Source: Anisus vortex (lineage: Eukaryota; Mollusca; Gastropoda; Planorbidae). Taken from it: a DNA stretch of 64,000 bases. The position numbers and the translations under genes are program-made. Of this stretch, positions 1 to 10,900 are shown one piece after another. How positions within the stretch are numbered: position 1 is the first letter of the stretch; the number at the start of each line of letters is the position of its first letter. Below the pieces are notes generated by a model. That model saw only the letters and a list, made by a program, of their open reading frames with translations. It did no database searches and was not told where the DNA came from. Where the stretch lies: assembly GCA_949126835.1 (NCBI GenBank), contig CASBPS010000173.1:223894-287893 (forward strand). Reading direction: 5' to 3'.

Positions 1-39
1 TGGTGTTAGCTTCTCCACAAACCGTACAACGACTTGAAA

Positions 40-706
40 AGCAGATTTGTGGTTTTGGCTTCTCCACAAAACGTACAACGACTCGAATAGCAGATTTCTT
101 GTTTGGGATTCTCTTTTAGCCGTAAAAAAGCAGATTTGTGGTTTTGGCTTTGTTTCTGGCATTACAAAAGCAGATTTGTGGTTTTGGCTTTTCCACAAAC
201 CGTACAACGATTTGACTAGCAGATTTGTGGTAATTGCGCTTCTGTTCTGGCCGTACAACGACTTGAATAGCAGATTTCTGGTTTTGGCTTCTCTTTTCGC
301 CGTAATACAGCAGATTTGTGATTTTGGCTTTGTTTCTGGCCGTACAAAAGCAGATTTGTGGTTTTGGCTTCTTCACAAACCGTACAACGACTTGACTAGC
401 AGATTTCTAGTAATTGCGCTTCTGTTCTGGCCGTACAACGACTTGAATAGCAGATTTCTGGTTTTGGCTTCTCTTTTCGCCGTAATACAGCAGATTTGTG
501 GTTTTGGCTTTTCCACAAAACGTACAACGACTTGAATAGCAGATTTCTTGTTTTGGCTCCTTTTCTGGCCGTAAAACAGCAGATTTGTGGTTTTGGCTTT
601 TCTAGTGGCCGTACAAAATAAGATTTGTGGTTTTGGCTTCTCTTTTGGCCGTAAAACAGCAGTTTTGTGGTTTTAGCTTCTCCACAAACCGTACAACGAT
701 TTGAAA
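40..706 (+). repeat. 15-monomer, 667-bp block, left copy 1
   Basis: Monomer lengths in order are 49-40-40-49-51-40-40-49-51-40-49-40-40-40-49, the same order as the block at 58970-59636. The first monomer has the diagnostic tail GACTCGAAT and the second has the diagnostic GGTTTGGGATTC core. The block is followed directly by a second-type block start at 707. The same architecture at both ends of a 64-kb window shows that the 667-bp block is a window-wide building unit. Confidence 0.85.
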
Positions 707-1584
707 AGCAGATTTGTGGTTTTGGCTTCTCCACAAAACGTACAACGACTTGAATAGCAGATTTCTGGTTTTGGCTTCACTTTTGGCCGTAAAACAGCAG
801 ATTTGTGGTTTTGGCTTTGTTTCTGGCCGTACAAAATCAGATTTGTGGTTTTGGCTTCTCCACAAACCGTACAACGACTTGACTAGCAGATTTGTGGTAA
901 TTGCGCTTCTGTTCTGGCCGTACAACGACTTGAATAGCAGATTTCTGGTTTTGGCTTCTCTTTTGGCCGTAAAAAAGCAGATTTGTGGTTTTGGCTCCTT
1001 TTCTGGCCGTACAATAGCAGATTTGTGGTTTTGGCTTTTCCACAATCCGTACAACGACTTGAATAGCAGATTTCTTGTTTTGGCTCCTTTTCTGGCCGTA
1101 AAACAGCAGATTTGTGGTTTTGGCTTCTCTAGTGGCCGTACAAAATCAGATTTGTGGTTTTGGCTTCTCTTTTGGCCGTAAAACAGCAGTTTTGTGGTTT
1201 TAGCTTCTCCACAAACCGTACAACGACTTGAAAAGTTGTGGTTTTGGCTTCTCCACAAAACGTACAACGATTTGAAAAGCAGATTTCTGGTTTGGGATTC
1301 TCTTTTCGCCGTAATACAGCAGATTTGTGGTTTTGGCTTCTCTAATGGCCGTACAAAAGCAGATTTGTGGTTTTGGCTTCTCTTTTGGCCGTAAAACAGC
1401 AGTTTTGTGGTTTTAGCTTCTCCACAAACCGTACAACGACTTGAAAAGCAGATTTGTGGTTTCGGCTTCTCCACAAAACGTACAACGATTTGAAAAGCAG
1501 ATTTCTGGTTTGGGATTCTCTTTTAGCCGTAAAAAAGCAGATTTGTGGTTTTGGCTTCTTCACAAACCGTACAACGACTTGACT

Positions 1585-2329
1585 AGCAGATTTGTGGTAA
1601 TGGTGCTTCTGTTCTGGTCGTACAAGGACTTGAATAGCAGATTTGTGGTTTTAGCTTCTTTTTTGGCCGTAAAACAGCAGATTTCTGGTTTTGGCATCTC
1701 TACTGGCCGTAAAACAACAGATTTGTGGTTTTGGCTTCTCTACTGGCCGCACAATTGCAGAATTGTTGATTTGGCTTTTCCACAATTCGTACAACGACTT
1801 GAATAGCAGATTTCTTGTTTTGGCTTCTTTTCTGACCGTACAACGACTTGAAAAGAAGATTTGTGGTTTTAGCTTCTCTTTTCGCCGTAATAAAGCAGAT
1901 TTGTGGTTTTGGCTTCTCTACTGGCCGTACAAATGCAGATTTGTGGTTTTGGCTTCTCCAGAAACCGTACAAGGACTTGAAAAGCAGATTTCTGGTTTTG
2001 GCTCCTTTTCTGGCCGTGCAAAAGCAGATTTGTGGTTTTGGCTTTTCCACAATCCGTACAACGACTTGAATAGCAGATTTCTGGTTTTGGCTTCTTCTCT
2101 GGCCGTAAAACAGCAGATTTGTGGTTTTGGCTTCTCTAGTGGCCGTACAAAAGCAGATTTGTGGTTTTGACTTCTCTTTAGGTCGTAAAACAGCAGATTT
2201 CTGGTTTTGGCTTTTTTTCTGGCCGTACAATGACTTGAATAAAAGATCTGTGGTTTTGGCTTCTCTTTTGGCCATAAAACATTAGATTTGTGGTTTTGGC
2301 TTCTCCACAAACCGTACAACGACTTGACT
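1585..2329 (+). repeat. Divergent marker block, copy 1 (745 bp)
   Basis: This run of satellite monomers carries many private changes. They are a 51-mer with GGTAATGGTGC, TGGTCG and ACAAGGACTTG; a 40-mer with TTAGCTTCTTTTTTGG; a GGCATCTCTACTGG monomer; a strongly altered monomer reading GCAGAATTGTTGATTTGG (aattgttgat at 1761); TTTCTGACCG; GAAAAGAAGATTTG; TTGACTTCTCTTTAGGTCG; and a closing monomer starting ATTAGATTTG. It is still the same family and orientation, so it is not an inserted element. It contains about 207 bp more than copy 2, including CCAGAAACCGTACAAGG monomers, and shares that with copy 5. Confidence 0.85.
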
Positions 2330-3174
2330 AGCAGATTTGTGGTAATTGCGCTTCTGTTCTGGCCGTACAACGACTTGAATAGCAGATTTCTGGTTTTGGC
2401 TTCTCTTTTTGCCGTAATACAGCAGATTTGTGGTTTTGGCTTTTCCACAAAACGTACAACGACTTGAATAGCAGATTTCTTGTTTTGGCTCCTTTTCTGG
2501 CCGTAAAACAGCAGATTTGTGGTTTCGGCTTCTCTAGTGGCCGTACAAATGCAGATTTGTTGTTTTGGCTTTACTTTTGGCCGTAAAACAGCAGATTTGT
2601 GGTTTTGGCTTTGTTTCTGGCCGTACAAAAGCAGATTTGTGGTTTTGGCTTCTCCACAAACCGTGCAACGACTTGAAAAGCAGATTTCTAGTTTTGGCTT
2701 CTTTTCTGTCCGTACAACGACTTAACAAGCAGATTTTTTGTTTTGGCTTCTCCACAAACCGTACAACGACTTGACTAGCAGATTTGTGGTAATTGCTCTT
2801 CTGTTCTGGCCGTACAACGACTTGAATAGCAGATTTCTGGTTTTGGCTTCTCTACTGGCCGTACAAAAGCTGATTTGTTGTTTTGACTTCTCCAGAAACC
2901 GTACAACGACTTGAAAAGCAGATTTCTGGTTTTGGCTCCTTTTCTGGCCGTACAAAAGCAGATTTGTGGTTTTGGCTTTTCAACAATCCATACAACGACT
3001 TGAATAGCAGATTTCTGGTTTTGGCTCCTTTTCTGGCCGTAAAACAGCAGATTTGTGGTTTTGGCTTCTCTAATGGCCGTACAAAAGCAGATTTGTGGTT
3101 TTGGCTTCTCTTTTGGCCGTAAAACAGCAGTTTTGTGGTTTTAGCTTCTCCACAAACCGTACAACGACTTGAAA

Positions 3175-3841
3175 AGCAGATTTGTGGTTTTGGCTTCTCC
3201 ACAAAACGTACAACGACTCGAATAGCAGATTTCTGGTTTGGGATTCTCTTTTAGCCGTAAAAAAGCAGATTTGTGGTTTTGGCTTTGTTTCTGGCATTAC
3301 AAAAGCAGATTTGTGGTTTTGGCTTCTCCACAAACCGTACAACGATTTGACTAGCAGATTTGTGGTAATTGCGCTTCTGTTCTGGCCGTACAACGACTTG
3401 AATAGCAGATTTCTGGTTTTGGCTTCTCTTTTCGACGTAATACAGCAGATTTGTGATTTTGGCTTTGTTTCTGGCCGTACAAAAGCAGATTTGTGGTTTT
3501 GGCTTCTTCACAAACCGTACAACGACTTGACTAGCAGATTTCTGGTAATTGCGCTTCTGTTCTGGCCGTACAACGACTTGAATAGCAGATTTCTGGTTTT
3601 GGCTTCTCTTTTCGCCGTAATACAGCAGATTTGTGGTTTTGGCTTTTCCACAAAACGTACAACGACTTGAATAGCAGATTTCTTGTTTTGGCTCCTTTTC
3701 TGGCCGTAAAACAGCAGATTTGTGGTTTTGGCTTCTCTAGTGGCCGTACAAAATCAGATTTGTGGTTTTGGCTTCTCTTTTGGCCGTAAAACAGCAGTTT
3801 TGTGGTTTTAGCTTCTCCACAAACCGTACAACGACTTGAAA
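3175..3841 (+). repeat. 15-monomer, 667-bp block, left copy 2
   Basis: Same monomer order and length as 40-706, lying 3,135 bp downstream. It differs at a few bases, for example TTCGACG instead of TTCGCCG in the sixth monomer. The following block-start monomer (from 3842) has lost three bases (CGTACGACTT for CGTACAACGACTT). Confidence 0.85.
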
Positions 3842-5245
3842 AGCAGATTTGTGGTTTTGGCTTCTCCACAAAACGTACGACTTGAATAGCAGATTTCTGG
3901 TTTTGGCTTCACTTTTGGCCGTAAAACAGCAGATTTGTGGTTTTGGCTTTGTTTCTGGCCGTACAAAAGCAGATTTGTGGTTTTGGCTTCTCCACAAACC
4001 GTACAACGACTTGACTAGCAGATTTGTGGTAATTGCGCTTCTGTTCTGGCCGTACAACGACTTGAATAGCAGATTTCTGGTTTTGGCTTCTCTTTTGGCC
4101 GTAAAAAAGCAGATTTGTTGTTTTGGCTTTGTTTCTGGCCGTACAAAAGCAGATTTGTGGTTTTGGCTTCTCCACAAACCGTACAACGACTTGACTAGCA
4201 GATTTGTGGTAATTGCTCTTCTGTTCTGGCCGTACAACGACTTGAATAGCAGATTTCTGGTTTTGGCTTCTCTTTTCGCCGTAATACAGCAGATTTGTGG
4301 TTTTGGCTTTTCCACAAAACGTACAACGACTTGAATAGCAGATTTCTTGTTTTGGCTCTTTTTCTGGCCGTAAAACAGCAGATTTGTGGTTTTGGCTTCT
4401 CTAGTGGCCGTACAAATGCAGATTTGTGGTTTTGGCTTCACTTTTGGCCGTAAGACAGCAGATTTGTGGTTTTGGCTTTGTTTCTGGCCGTACAAAAGCA
4501 GATTTGTGGTTTTGGCTTCTCCACAAACCGTACAACGACTTGACTAGCAGATTTGTGGTAATTGCGCTTCCGTTCTGGCCGTACAACGACTTGAATAGCA
4601 GATTTCTGGTTTTGGCTCCTTTTCTGGCCGTAAAACAGCAGATTTGTGGTTTTGGCTTCTCTAATGGCCGTACAAAAGCAGATTTGTGGTTTTGGCTTCT
4701 CTTTTGGCCGTAAAACAGCAGTTTTGTCGTTTTAGCTTCTCCACAAACCGTACAACGACTTGAAAAGCAGATTTGTGGTTTGGGATTCTCTTTTAGCCGT
4801 AAAAAAGCAGATTTGTGGTTTTGGCTTTGTTTCTGGCATTACAAAAGCAGATTTGTGGTTTTGGCTTTTCCACAAACCGTACAACGATTTGACTAGCAGA
4901 TTTGTGGTAATTGCGCTTCTGTTCTGGCCGTACAACGACTTGAATAGCAGATTTCTGGTTTTGGCTTCTCTTTTCGACGTAATACAGCAGATTTGTGATT
5001 TTGGCTTTGTTTCTGGCCGTACAAAAGCAGATTTGTGGTTTTGGCTTCTTCACAAACCGTACAACGACTTGACTAGCAGATTTCTGGTAATTGCGCTTCT
5101 GTTCTGGCCGTACAACGACTTGAATAGCATATTTCTGGTTTTGGCTTCTCTTTTCGCCGTAAAACAGCAGATTTGTGGTTTTGGCTTCTCTAGTGGCCGT
5201 ACAAAATCAGATTTGTGGTTTTGGCTTCTCTTTTGGCCGTAAAAC

Positions 5246-5294
5246 AGCAGTTTTGTGGTTTTAGCTTCTCCACAAAACGTACAACGACTCGAAT
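5246..5294 (+). repeat. Fused 49-mer, example of a recurrent junction
   Basis: It starts as the block-ending monomer (AGCAGTTTTGTGGTTTTAGC) and ends as the block-starting monomer (AAAACGTACAACGACTCGAAT), so two adjacent 49-mers have become one. Comparison with 3792-3890 shows the expected loss of one monomer. The same fused form starts at 14700, 16283, 19856, 21439, 23689, 25670, 28359, 30428, 33236 and 40628. Confidence 0.85.
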
Positions 5295-6301
5295 AGCAGA
5301 TTTCTGGTTTTGGCTTCACTTTTGGCCGTAAAACAGCAGATTTGTGGTTTTGGCTTTGTTTCTGGCCGTACAAAAGCAGATTTGTGGTTTTGGCTTCTCC
5401 ACAAACCGTACAACGACTTGACTAGCAGATTTGTGGTAATTGCGCTTCTGTTCTGGCCGTACAACGACTTGAATAGCAGATTTCTGGTTTTGGCTTCTCT
5501 TTTGGCCGTAAAAAAGCAGATTTGTTGTTTTGGCTTTGTTTCTGGCCGTACAAAAGCAGATTTGTGGTTTTGGCTTCTCCACAAACCGTACAACGACTTG
5601 ACTAGCAGATTTGTGGTAATTGCTCTTCTGTTCTGGCCGTACAACGACTTGAATAGCAGATTTCTGGTTTTGGCTTCTCTTTTCGCCGTAATACAGCAGA
5701 TTTGTGGTTTTGGCTTTTCCACAAAACGTACAACGACTTGAATAGCAGATTTCTTGTTTTGGCTCCTTTTCTGGCTGTAAAACAGCAGATTTGTGGTTTT
5801 GGCTTCTCTAGTGGCCGTACAAATGCAGATTTGTGGTTTTGGCTTCACTTTTGGCCGTAAGACAGCAGATTTGTGGTTTTGGCTTTGTTTCTGGCCGTAC
5901 AAAAGCAGATTTGTGGTTTTGGCTTCTCCACAAACCGTACAACGACTTGACTAGCAGATTTGTGGTAATTGCGCTTCCGTTCTGGCCGTACAACGACTTG
6001 AATAGTAGATTTCTGGTTTTGGCTTCTCTTTTTGCAGTAATACAGCAGATTTGTGGTTTTGGCTTCTCTACTGGCCGTACAAAAGCTGATTTGTGGTTTT
6101 GGCTTCTCCAGAAACCGTACAACGACTTGAAAAGCAGATTTCTGGTTTTGGCTCCTTTTCTGGCCGTACAAAAGCAGATTTGTGGTTTTGGCTTTTCCAC
6201 AATCCGTACAACGACTTGAATAGCAGATTTTTGGTTTTGGCTCCTTTTCTGGCCGTAAAACAGCAGATTTGTGGTTTTGGCTTCTCTAATGGCCGTACAA
6301 A

Positions 6302-6968
6302 AGCAGATTTGTGGTTTTGGCTTCTCCACAAAACGTACAACGACTCGAATAGCAGATTTCTTGTTTGGGATTCTCTTTTAGCCGTAAAAAAGCAGATTTG
6401 TGGTTTTGGCTTTGTTTCTGGCATTACAAAAGCAGATTTGTGGTTTTGGCTTTTCCACAAACCGTACAACGATTTGAATAGCAGATTTGTGGTAATTGCG
6501 CTTCTGTTCTGGCCGTACAACGACTTGAATAGCAGATTTCTGGTTTTGGCTTCTCTTTTCGCCGTAATACAGCAGATTTGTGATTTTGGCTTTGTTTCTG
6601 GCCGTACAAAAGCAGATTTGTGGTTTTGGCTTCTTCACAAACCGTACAACGACTTGACTAGCAGATTTCTAGTAATTGCGCTTCTGTTCTGGCCGTACAA
6701 CTACTTGAATAGCAGATTTCTGGTTTTGGCTTCTCTTTTCGCCGTAATACAGCAGATTTGTGGTTTTGGCTTTTCCACAAAACGTACAACGACTTGAATA
6801 GCAGATTTCTTGTTTTGGCTCCTTTTCTGGCCGTAAAACAGCAGATTTGTGGTTTTGGCTTTTCTAGTGGCCGTACAAAATAAGATTTGTAGTTTTGGCT
6901 TCTCTTTTGGCCGTAAAACAGCAGTTTTGTGGTTTTAGCTTCTCCACAAACCGTACAACGATTTGAAA
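6302..6968 (+). repeat. 15-monomer, 667-bp block, left copy 3
   Basis: Same order and length as 40-706 at offset 6,262, starting with the GACTCGAAT-tailed monomer. The whole region from 6.3 kb onward is also recognisable about 30 kb downstream (36.7-39.7 kb). Confidence 0.85.
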
Positions 6969-7390
6969 AGCAGATTTGTGGTTTTGGCTTCTCCACAAAA
7001 CGTACAACGACTTGAATAGCAGATTTCTGGTTTTGGCTTCACTTTTGGCCGTAAAACAGCAGATTTGTGGTTTTGGCTTTGTTTCTGGCCGTACAAAATC
7101 AGATTTGTGGTTTTGGCTTCTCCACAAACCGTACAACGACTTGACTAGCAGATTTGTGGTAATTGCGCTTCTGTTCTGGCCGTACAACGACTTGAATAGC
7201 AGATTTCTGGTTTTGGCTTCTCTTTTGGCCGTAAAAAAGCAGATTTGTGGTTTTGGCTCCTTTTCTGGCCGTACAATAGCAGATTTGTGGTTTTGGCTTT
7301 TCCACAATCCGTACAACGACTTGAATAGCAGATTTCTGGTTTGGGCTTTTTTTCTGGCCGTAAAACAGCAGATTTGTGGTTTGGGCTTCT

Positions 7391-9937
7391 CTAATGGCCG
7401 TACAAAAGCAGATTTGTGGTTTTGGCTTCTCTTTTGGCCGTAAAACAGAAGTTTTGTGGTTTTAGCTTCTCCACAAACCGTACAACGACTTGAAAAGCAG
7501 ATGTGTGGTTTTGGCTTCTCCACAAAACGTACAACGACTTGAATAGCAGATTTCTGGTTTGGGATTCTCTTTTAGCCTTAAAAAAGCAGATTTGTGGTTT
7601 TGGCTTTGTTTCTGGCCGTACAAAAGCAGATTTGTGGTTTTGGCTTCTCCACAAACCGTACAACGACTTGACTAGCAGATTTGTGGTAATTGCGCTTCTG
7701 TTCTGGCCGTACGACGACTTGAATAGCAGATTTCTGGTTTTGGCTTCTCTTTTCGCCGTAATACAGCAGATTTGTGGTTTTGGCTTTTCCACAAAACGTA
7801 CAACGACTTGAATAGCAGATTTCTGGTTTTGGCTCCTTTTCTGGCCGTAAAACAGCAGATTTGTGGTTTTGGCTTCTCTAGTGGCCGTACAAAAGCAGAT
7901 TTGTGGTTTTGGCTTCTCTTTTGGCCGTAAAACAGCAGTTTTGTGGTTTTAGATTCTCCACAAACCGTACAACGACTTGAAAAGCAGATTTGTGGTTTTG
8001 GCTTCTCCACAAAACGTACAACGATTTGAAAAGCAGATTTCTGGTTTGGGATTCTCTTTTCGCCGTAATACAGCAGATTTGTGGTTTTGGCTTCTCTACT
8101 GGCCGTACAAAAGCTGATTTGTGGTTTTGGCTTCTCCAGAAACCGTACAACGACTTGAAAAGCAGATTTCTGGTTTTGGCTCCTTATCTGGCCGTACAAA
8201 AGCAGATTTGTGGTTTTGGCTTTTCCACAATCCGTACAACGACTTGAATAGCAGATTTCTGGTTTTGGCTCCTTTTCTGGCCGTAAAACAGCAGATTTGT
8301 GGTTTTGGCTTCTCTAATGGCCGTACAAAAGCAGATTTGTGGTTTTGGCTTCTCTTTTGGCCGTAAAACAGCAGTTTTGTGGTTTTAGCTTCTCCACAAA
8401 CCGTACAACGACTTAAAAAAGCAGATTTGTGGTTTTGGCTTCTCCACAAAACGTACAACGATTTGAGAAGCAGATTTCTGGTTTGGGATTCTCTTTTAGC
8501 CGTAAAAAAGCAGATTTGTGGTTTTGGCTTCTTCACAAACCGTACAACGACTTGACTAGCAGATTTGTGGTAATGGTGCTTCTGTTCTGGTCGTACAAGG
8601 ACTTGAATAGCAGATTTGTGGTTTTAGCTTCTTTTTTGGCCGTAAAACAGCAGATTTCTGGTTTTGGCAACTCTACTGGCCGTAAAACAGCAGATTTGTG
8701 GTTTTGGCTTCTCTACTGGCCTCACAATTGCAGAATTGTTGATTTGGCTTTTCCACAATTCGTACAACGACTTGAATAGCAGATTTCTTGTTTTGGCTTC
8801 TTTTCTGACCGTACAACGACTTGAAAAGAAGATTTGTGGTTTTAGCTTTTTTTTTTTGCCGTAATAAAGCAGATTTGTGGTTTTGGCTTCTCTAGTGGCC
8901 GTACAAAAGCAGATTTGTGGTTTTGACTTCTCTTTAGGTCGTAAAACAGCAGATTTCTGGTTTTGGCTTTTTTTCTGGCCGTACAACGACTTGAATAGAA
9001 GATTTGTGGTTTTGGCTTCTCTTTTGGCCGTAAAACATTAGATTTGTGGTTTTGGCTTCTCCACAAACCGTACAACGACTTGACTAGCAGATTTGTGGTA
9101 ATTGCGCTTCTGTTCTGGCCGTACAACGACTTGAATAGCAGATTTCTGGTTTTGGCTTCTCTTTTTGCCGTAATACAGCAGATTTGTGGTTTTGGCTTTT
9201 CCACAAAACGTACAACGACTTGAATAGCAGATTTCTTGTTTTGGCTCCTTTTCTGGCCGTAAAACAGCAGATTTGTGGTTTTGGCTTCTCTAGTGGCCGT
9301 ACAAATGCAGATTTGTGGTTTTGGCTTCACTTTTGGCCGTAAAACAGCAGATTTGTGGTTTTGGCTTTGTTTCTGGCCGTACAAAAGCAGATTTGTGGTT
9401 TTGGCTTCTCCACAAACCGTGCAACGACTTGAAAAGCAGATTTCTAGTTTTGGCTTCTTTTCTGGCCGTACAACGATTTAACAAGCAGATTTCTGGTTTT
9501 GGCTTCTCCACAAACCGTACAACGACTTGACTAGCAGATTTGTGGTAATGGCGCTTCTGTTCTGGCCGTACAACGACTTGAATAGCAGATTTCTAATTTT
9601 GGCTCCTTTTCTGGCCGTACAAAAGCTGATTTGTGGTTTTGGCTTCTCCAGAAACCGTACAACGACTTGAATAGCAGATTTCTGGTTTTGGCTCCTTTTC
9701 TGGCCGTACAAAAGCAGATTTGTGGTTTTGGCTTTTCAAGAATCCGTACAACGACTTGAATAGCAGATTTCTTGTTTTGGCTCCTTTTCTGGCCGTAAAA
9801 CAGCAGATTTGTGGTTTTGGCTTCTCTAATGGCCGTACAAAATAAGATTTGTGGTTTTGGCTTCTCTTTTGGCCGTAAAACAGCAGTTTTGTGGTTTTAG
9901 CTTCTCCACAAACCGTACAACGACTTGAAAAGCAGAT
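7391..9937 (+). repeat. Satellite zone with second divergent block
   Basis: The 7.39-8.27 kb part matches 37.27-38.15 kb at a constant offset of 29,882. The part around 8.43-9.5 kb matches 1.44-2.8 kb at offsets 6,973 then 6,756, the change being a 217-bp segment absent here. The zone consists only of satellite monomers. Confidence 0.8.
8558..9095 (+). repeat. Divergent marker block, copy 2 (538 bp)
   Basis: It carries the same private monomer series as 1585-2329 (GGTAATGGTGC start, aattgttgat at 8734, ATTAGATTTG end) but is the shortest version. It has a run of 11 T at 8847-8857 where other copies read CTTCTCTTTTCGCC, and CTCACAATTGC where the others read CGCACAATTGC. Confidence 0.85.
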
Positions 9938-10900
9938 TTGTGGTTTTGGCTTCTCCACAAAACGTACAACGACTTGAATAGCAGATTTCTGGTTTTGGCT
10001 TCACTTTTGGCCGTAAAACAGCAGATTTATGGTTTTGGCTTTGTTTCTGGCCGTACAAAAGCAGATTTGTGGTTTTGGCTTCTCCACAAACCGTACAACG
10101 ACTTGTCTAGCAGATTTGTGGTAATTGCGCTTCTGTTCTGGCCGTACAACGACTTGAATAGCAGATTTCTGGTTTTGGCTTCTCTTTTGGCCGTAAAAAA
10201 GCAGATTTGTGGTTTTGGTTCCTTTTCTGGCCGTACAAAAGCAGATTTGTGGTTTTGGCTTTTCCACAAAACGTACAACGACTTGAATAGCAGATTTCTT
10301 GTTTTGGCTCCTTTTCTGGCCGTAAAACAGCAGATTTGTGGTTTTGGCTTCTCTAGTGGCCGTACAAAATCAGATTTGTGGTTTTGGCTTCTCTTTTGGC
10401 CGTAAAACAGCAGTTTTGTGGTTTTAGCTTCTCCACAAACCGTACAACGACTTGACTAGCAGATTTGTGGTAATTGCGCTTCTGTTCTGGCCGTACGACG
10501 ACTTGAATAGCAGATTTCTGGTTTTGGCTTCTCTTTTCGCCGTAATACAGCAGATTTGTGGTTTTGGCTTTTCCACAAAACGTACAACGACTTGAATAGC
10601 AGATTTCTTGTTTTGGCTCCTTTTCTGGCCGTAAAACAGCAGATTTGTGGTTTTGGCTTCTCTAGTGGCCGTACAAAATCAGATTTGTGGTTTTGGCTTC
10701 TCTTTTGGCCGTAAAACAGAAGTTTTGTGGTTTTAGCTTTTCCACAAACCGTACAACGACTTGAAAAGCAGATTTGTGGTTTTGGCTTCTCCACAAAACG
10801 TACAACGACTTGAATAGCAGATTTCTGGTTTTGGCTTCACTTTTGGCCGTAAAACAGCAGATTTGTGGTTTTGGCTTCTCTAGTGGCCTTACAAATGCAG
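9938..10900 (+). repeat. Satellite segment shared with 44-45 kb and 48-50 kb
   Basis: The segment from about 9.48 to 10.9 kb, which includes this stretch, recurs at 44.02-45.4 kb (offset 34,541) and again 4,274 bp further on at 48.3-49.7 kb. All three share the private tail GACTTGTCT on a 49-mer (near 10100, 44641 and 48914), so they descend from one segment. Confidence 0.8.

Larger units (their letters stand above)
1..7390 (+). repeat. Left zone: 667-bp-type blocks at offsets 3,135 and 6,262
   Basis: Bases 1 to about 985 recur at 3136-4117. The offset is 3,135 and becomes 3,132 after a 3-bp loss of AAC near 3878. Bases 1 to about 1080 recur again at about 6263-7340 (offset 6,262). Each copy contains one 15-monomer block of 667 bp (40-706, 3175-3841, 6302-6968). 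Between them lie rearranged monomers, including a second near-repeat of 3.9-4.6 kb at 5.3-6.0 kb (offset 1,407) and the first divergent marker block (1585-2329). One monomer starting near 1234 lacks five bases of its start and is 44 bp long. Confidence 0.85.

Noticed and set aside
1585..2329. Divergent block as an inserted transposon or gene fragment
   Set aside because: It keeps the monomer lengths, orientation and core motifs of the array, and has no terminal repeats, target-site duplication or coding sequence.
8847..8857. Run of 11 T as a terminator or retrotransposon tail
   Set aside because: It lies inside a normal monomer where other copies read a T/C-rich stretch. There is no adjacent element or hairpin-terminator context.
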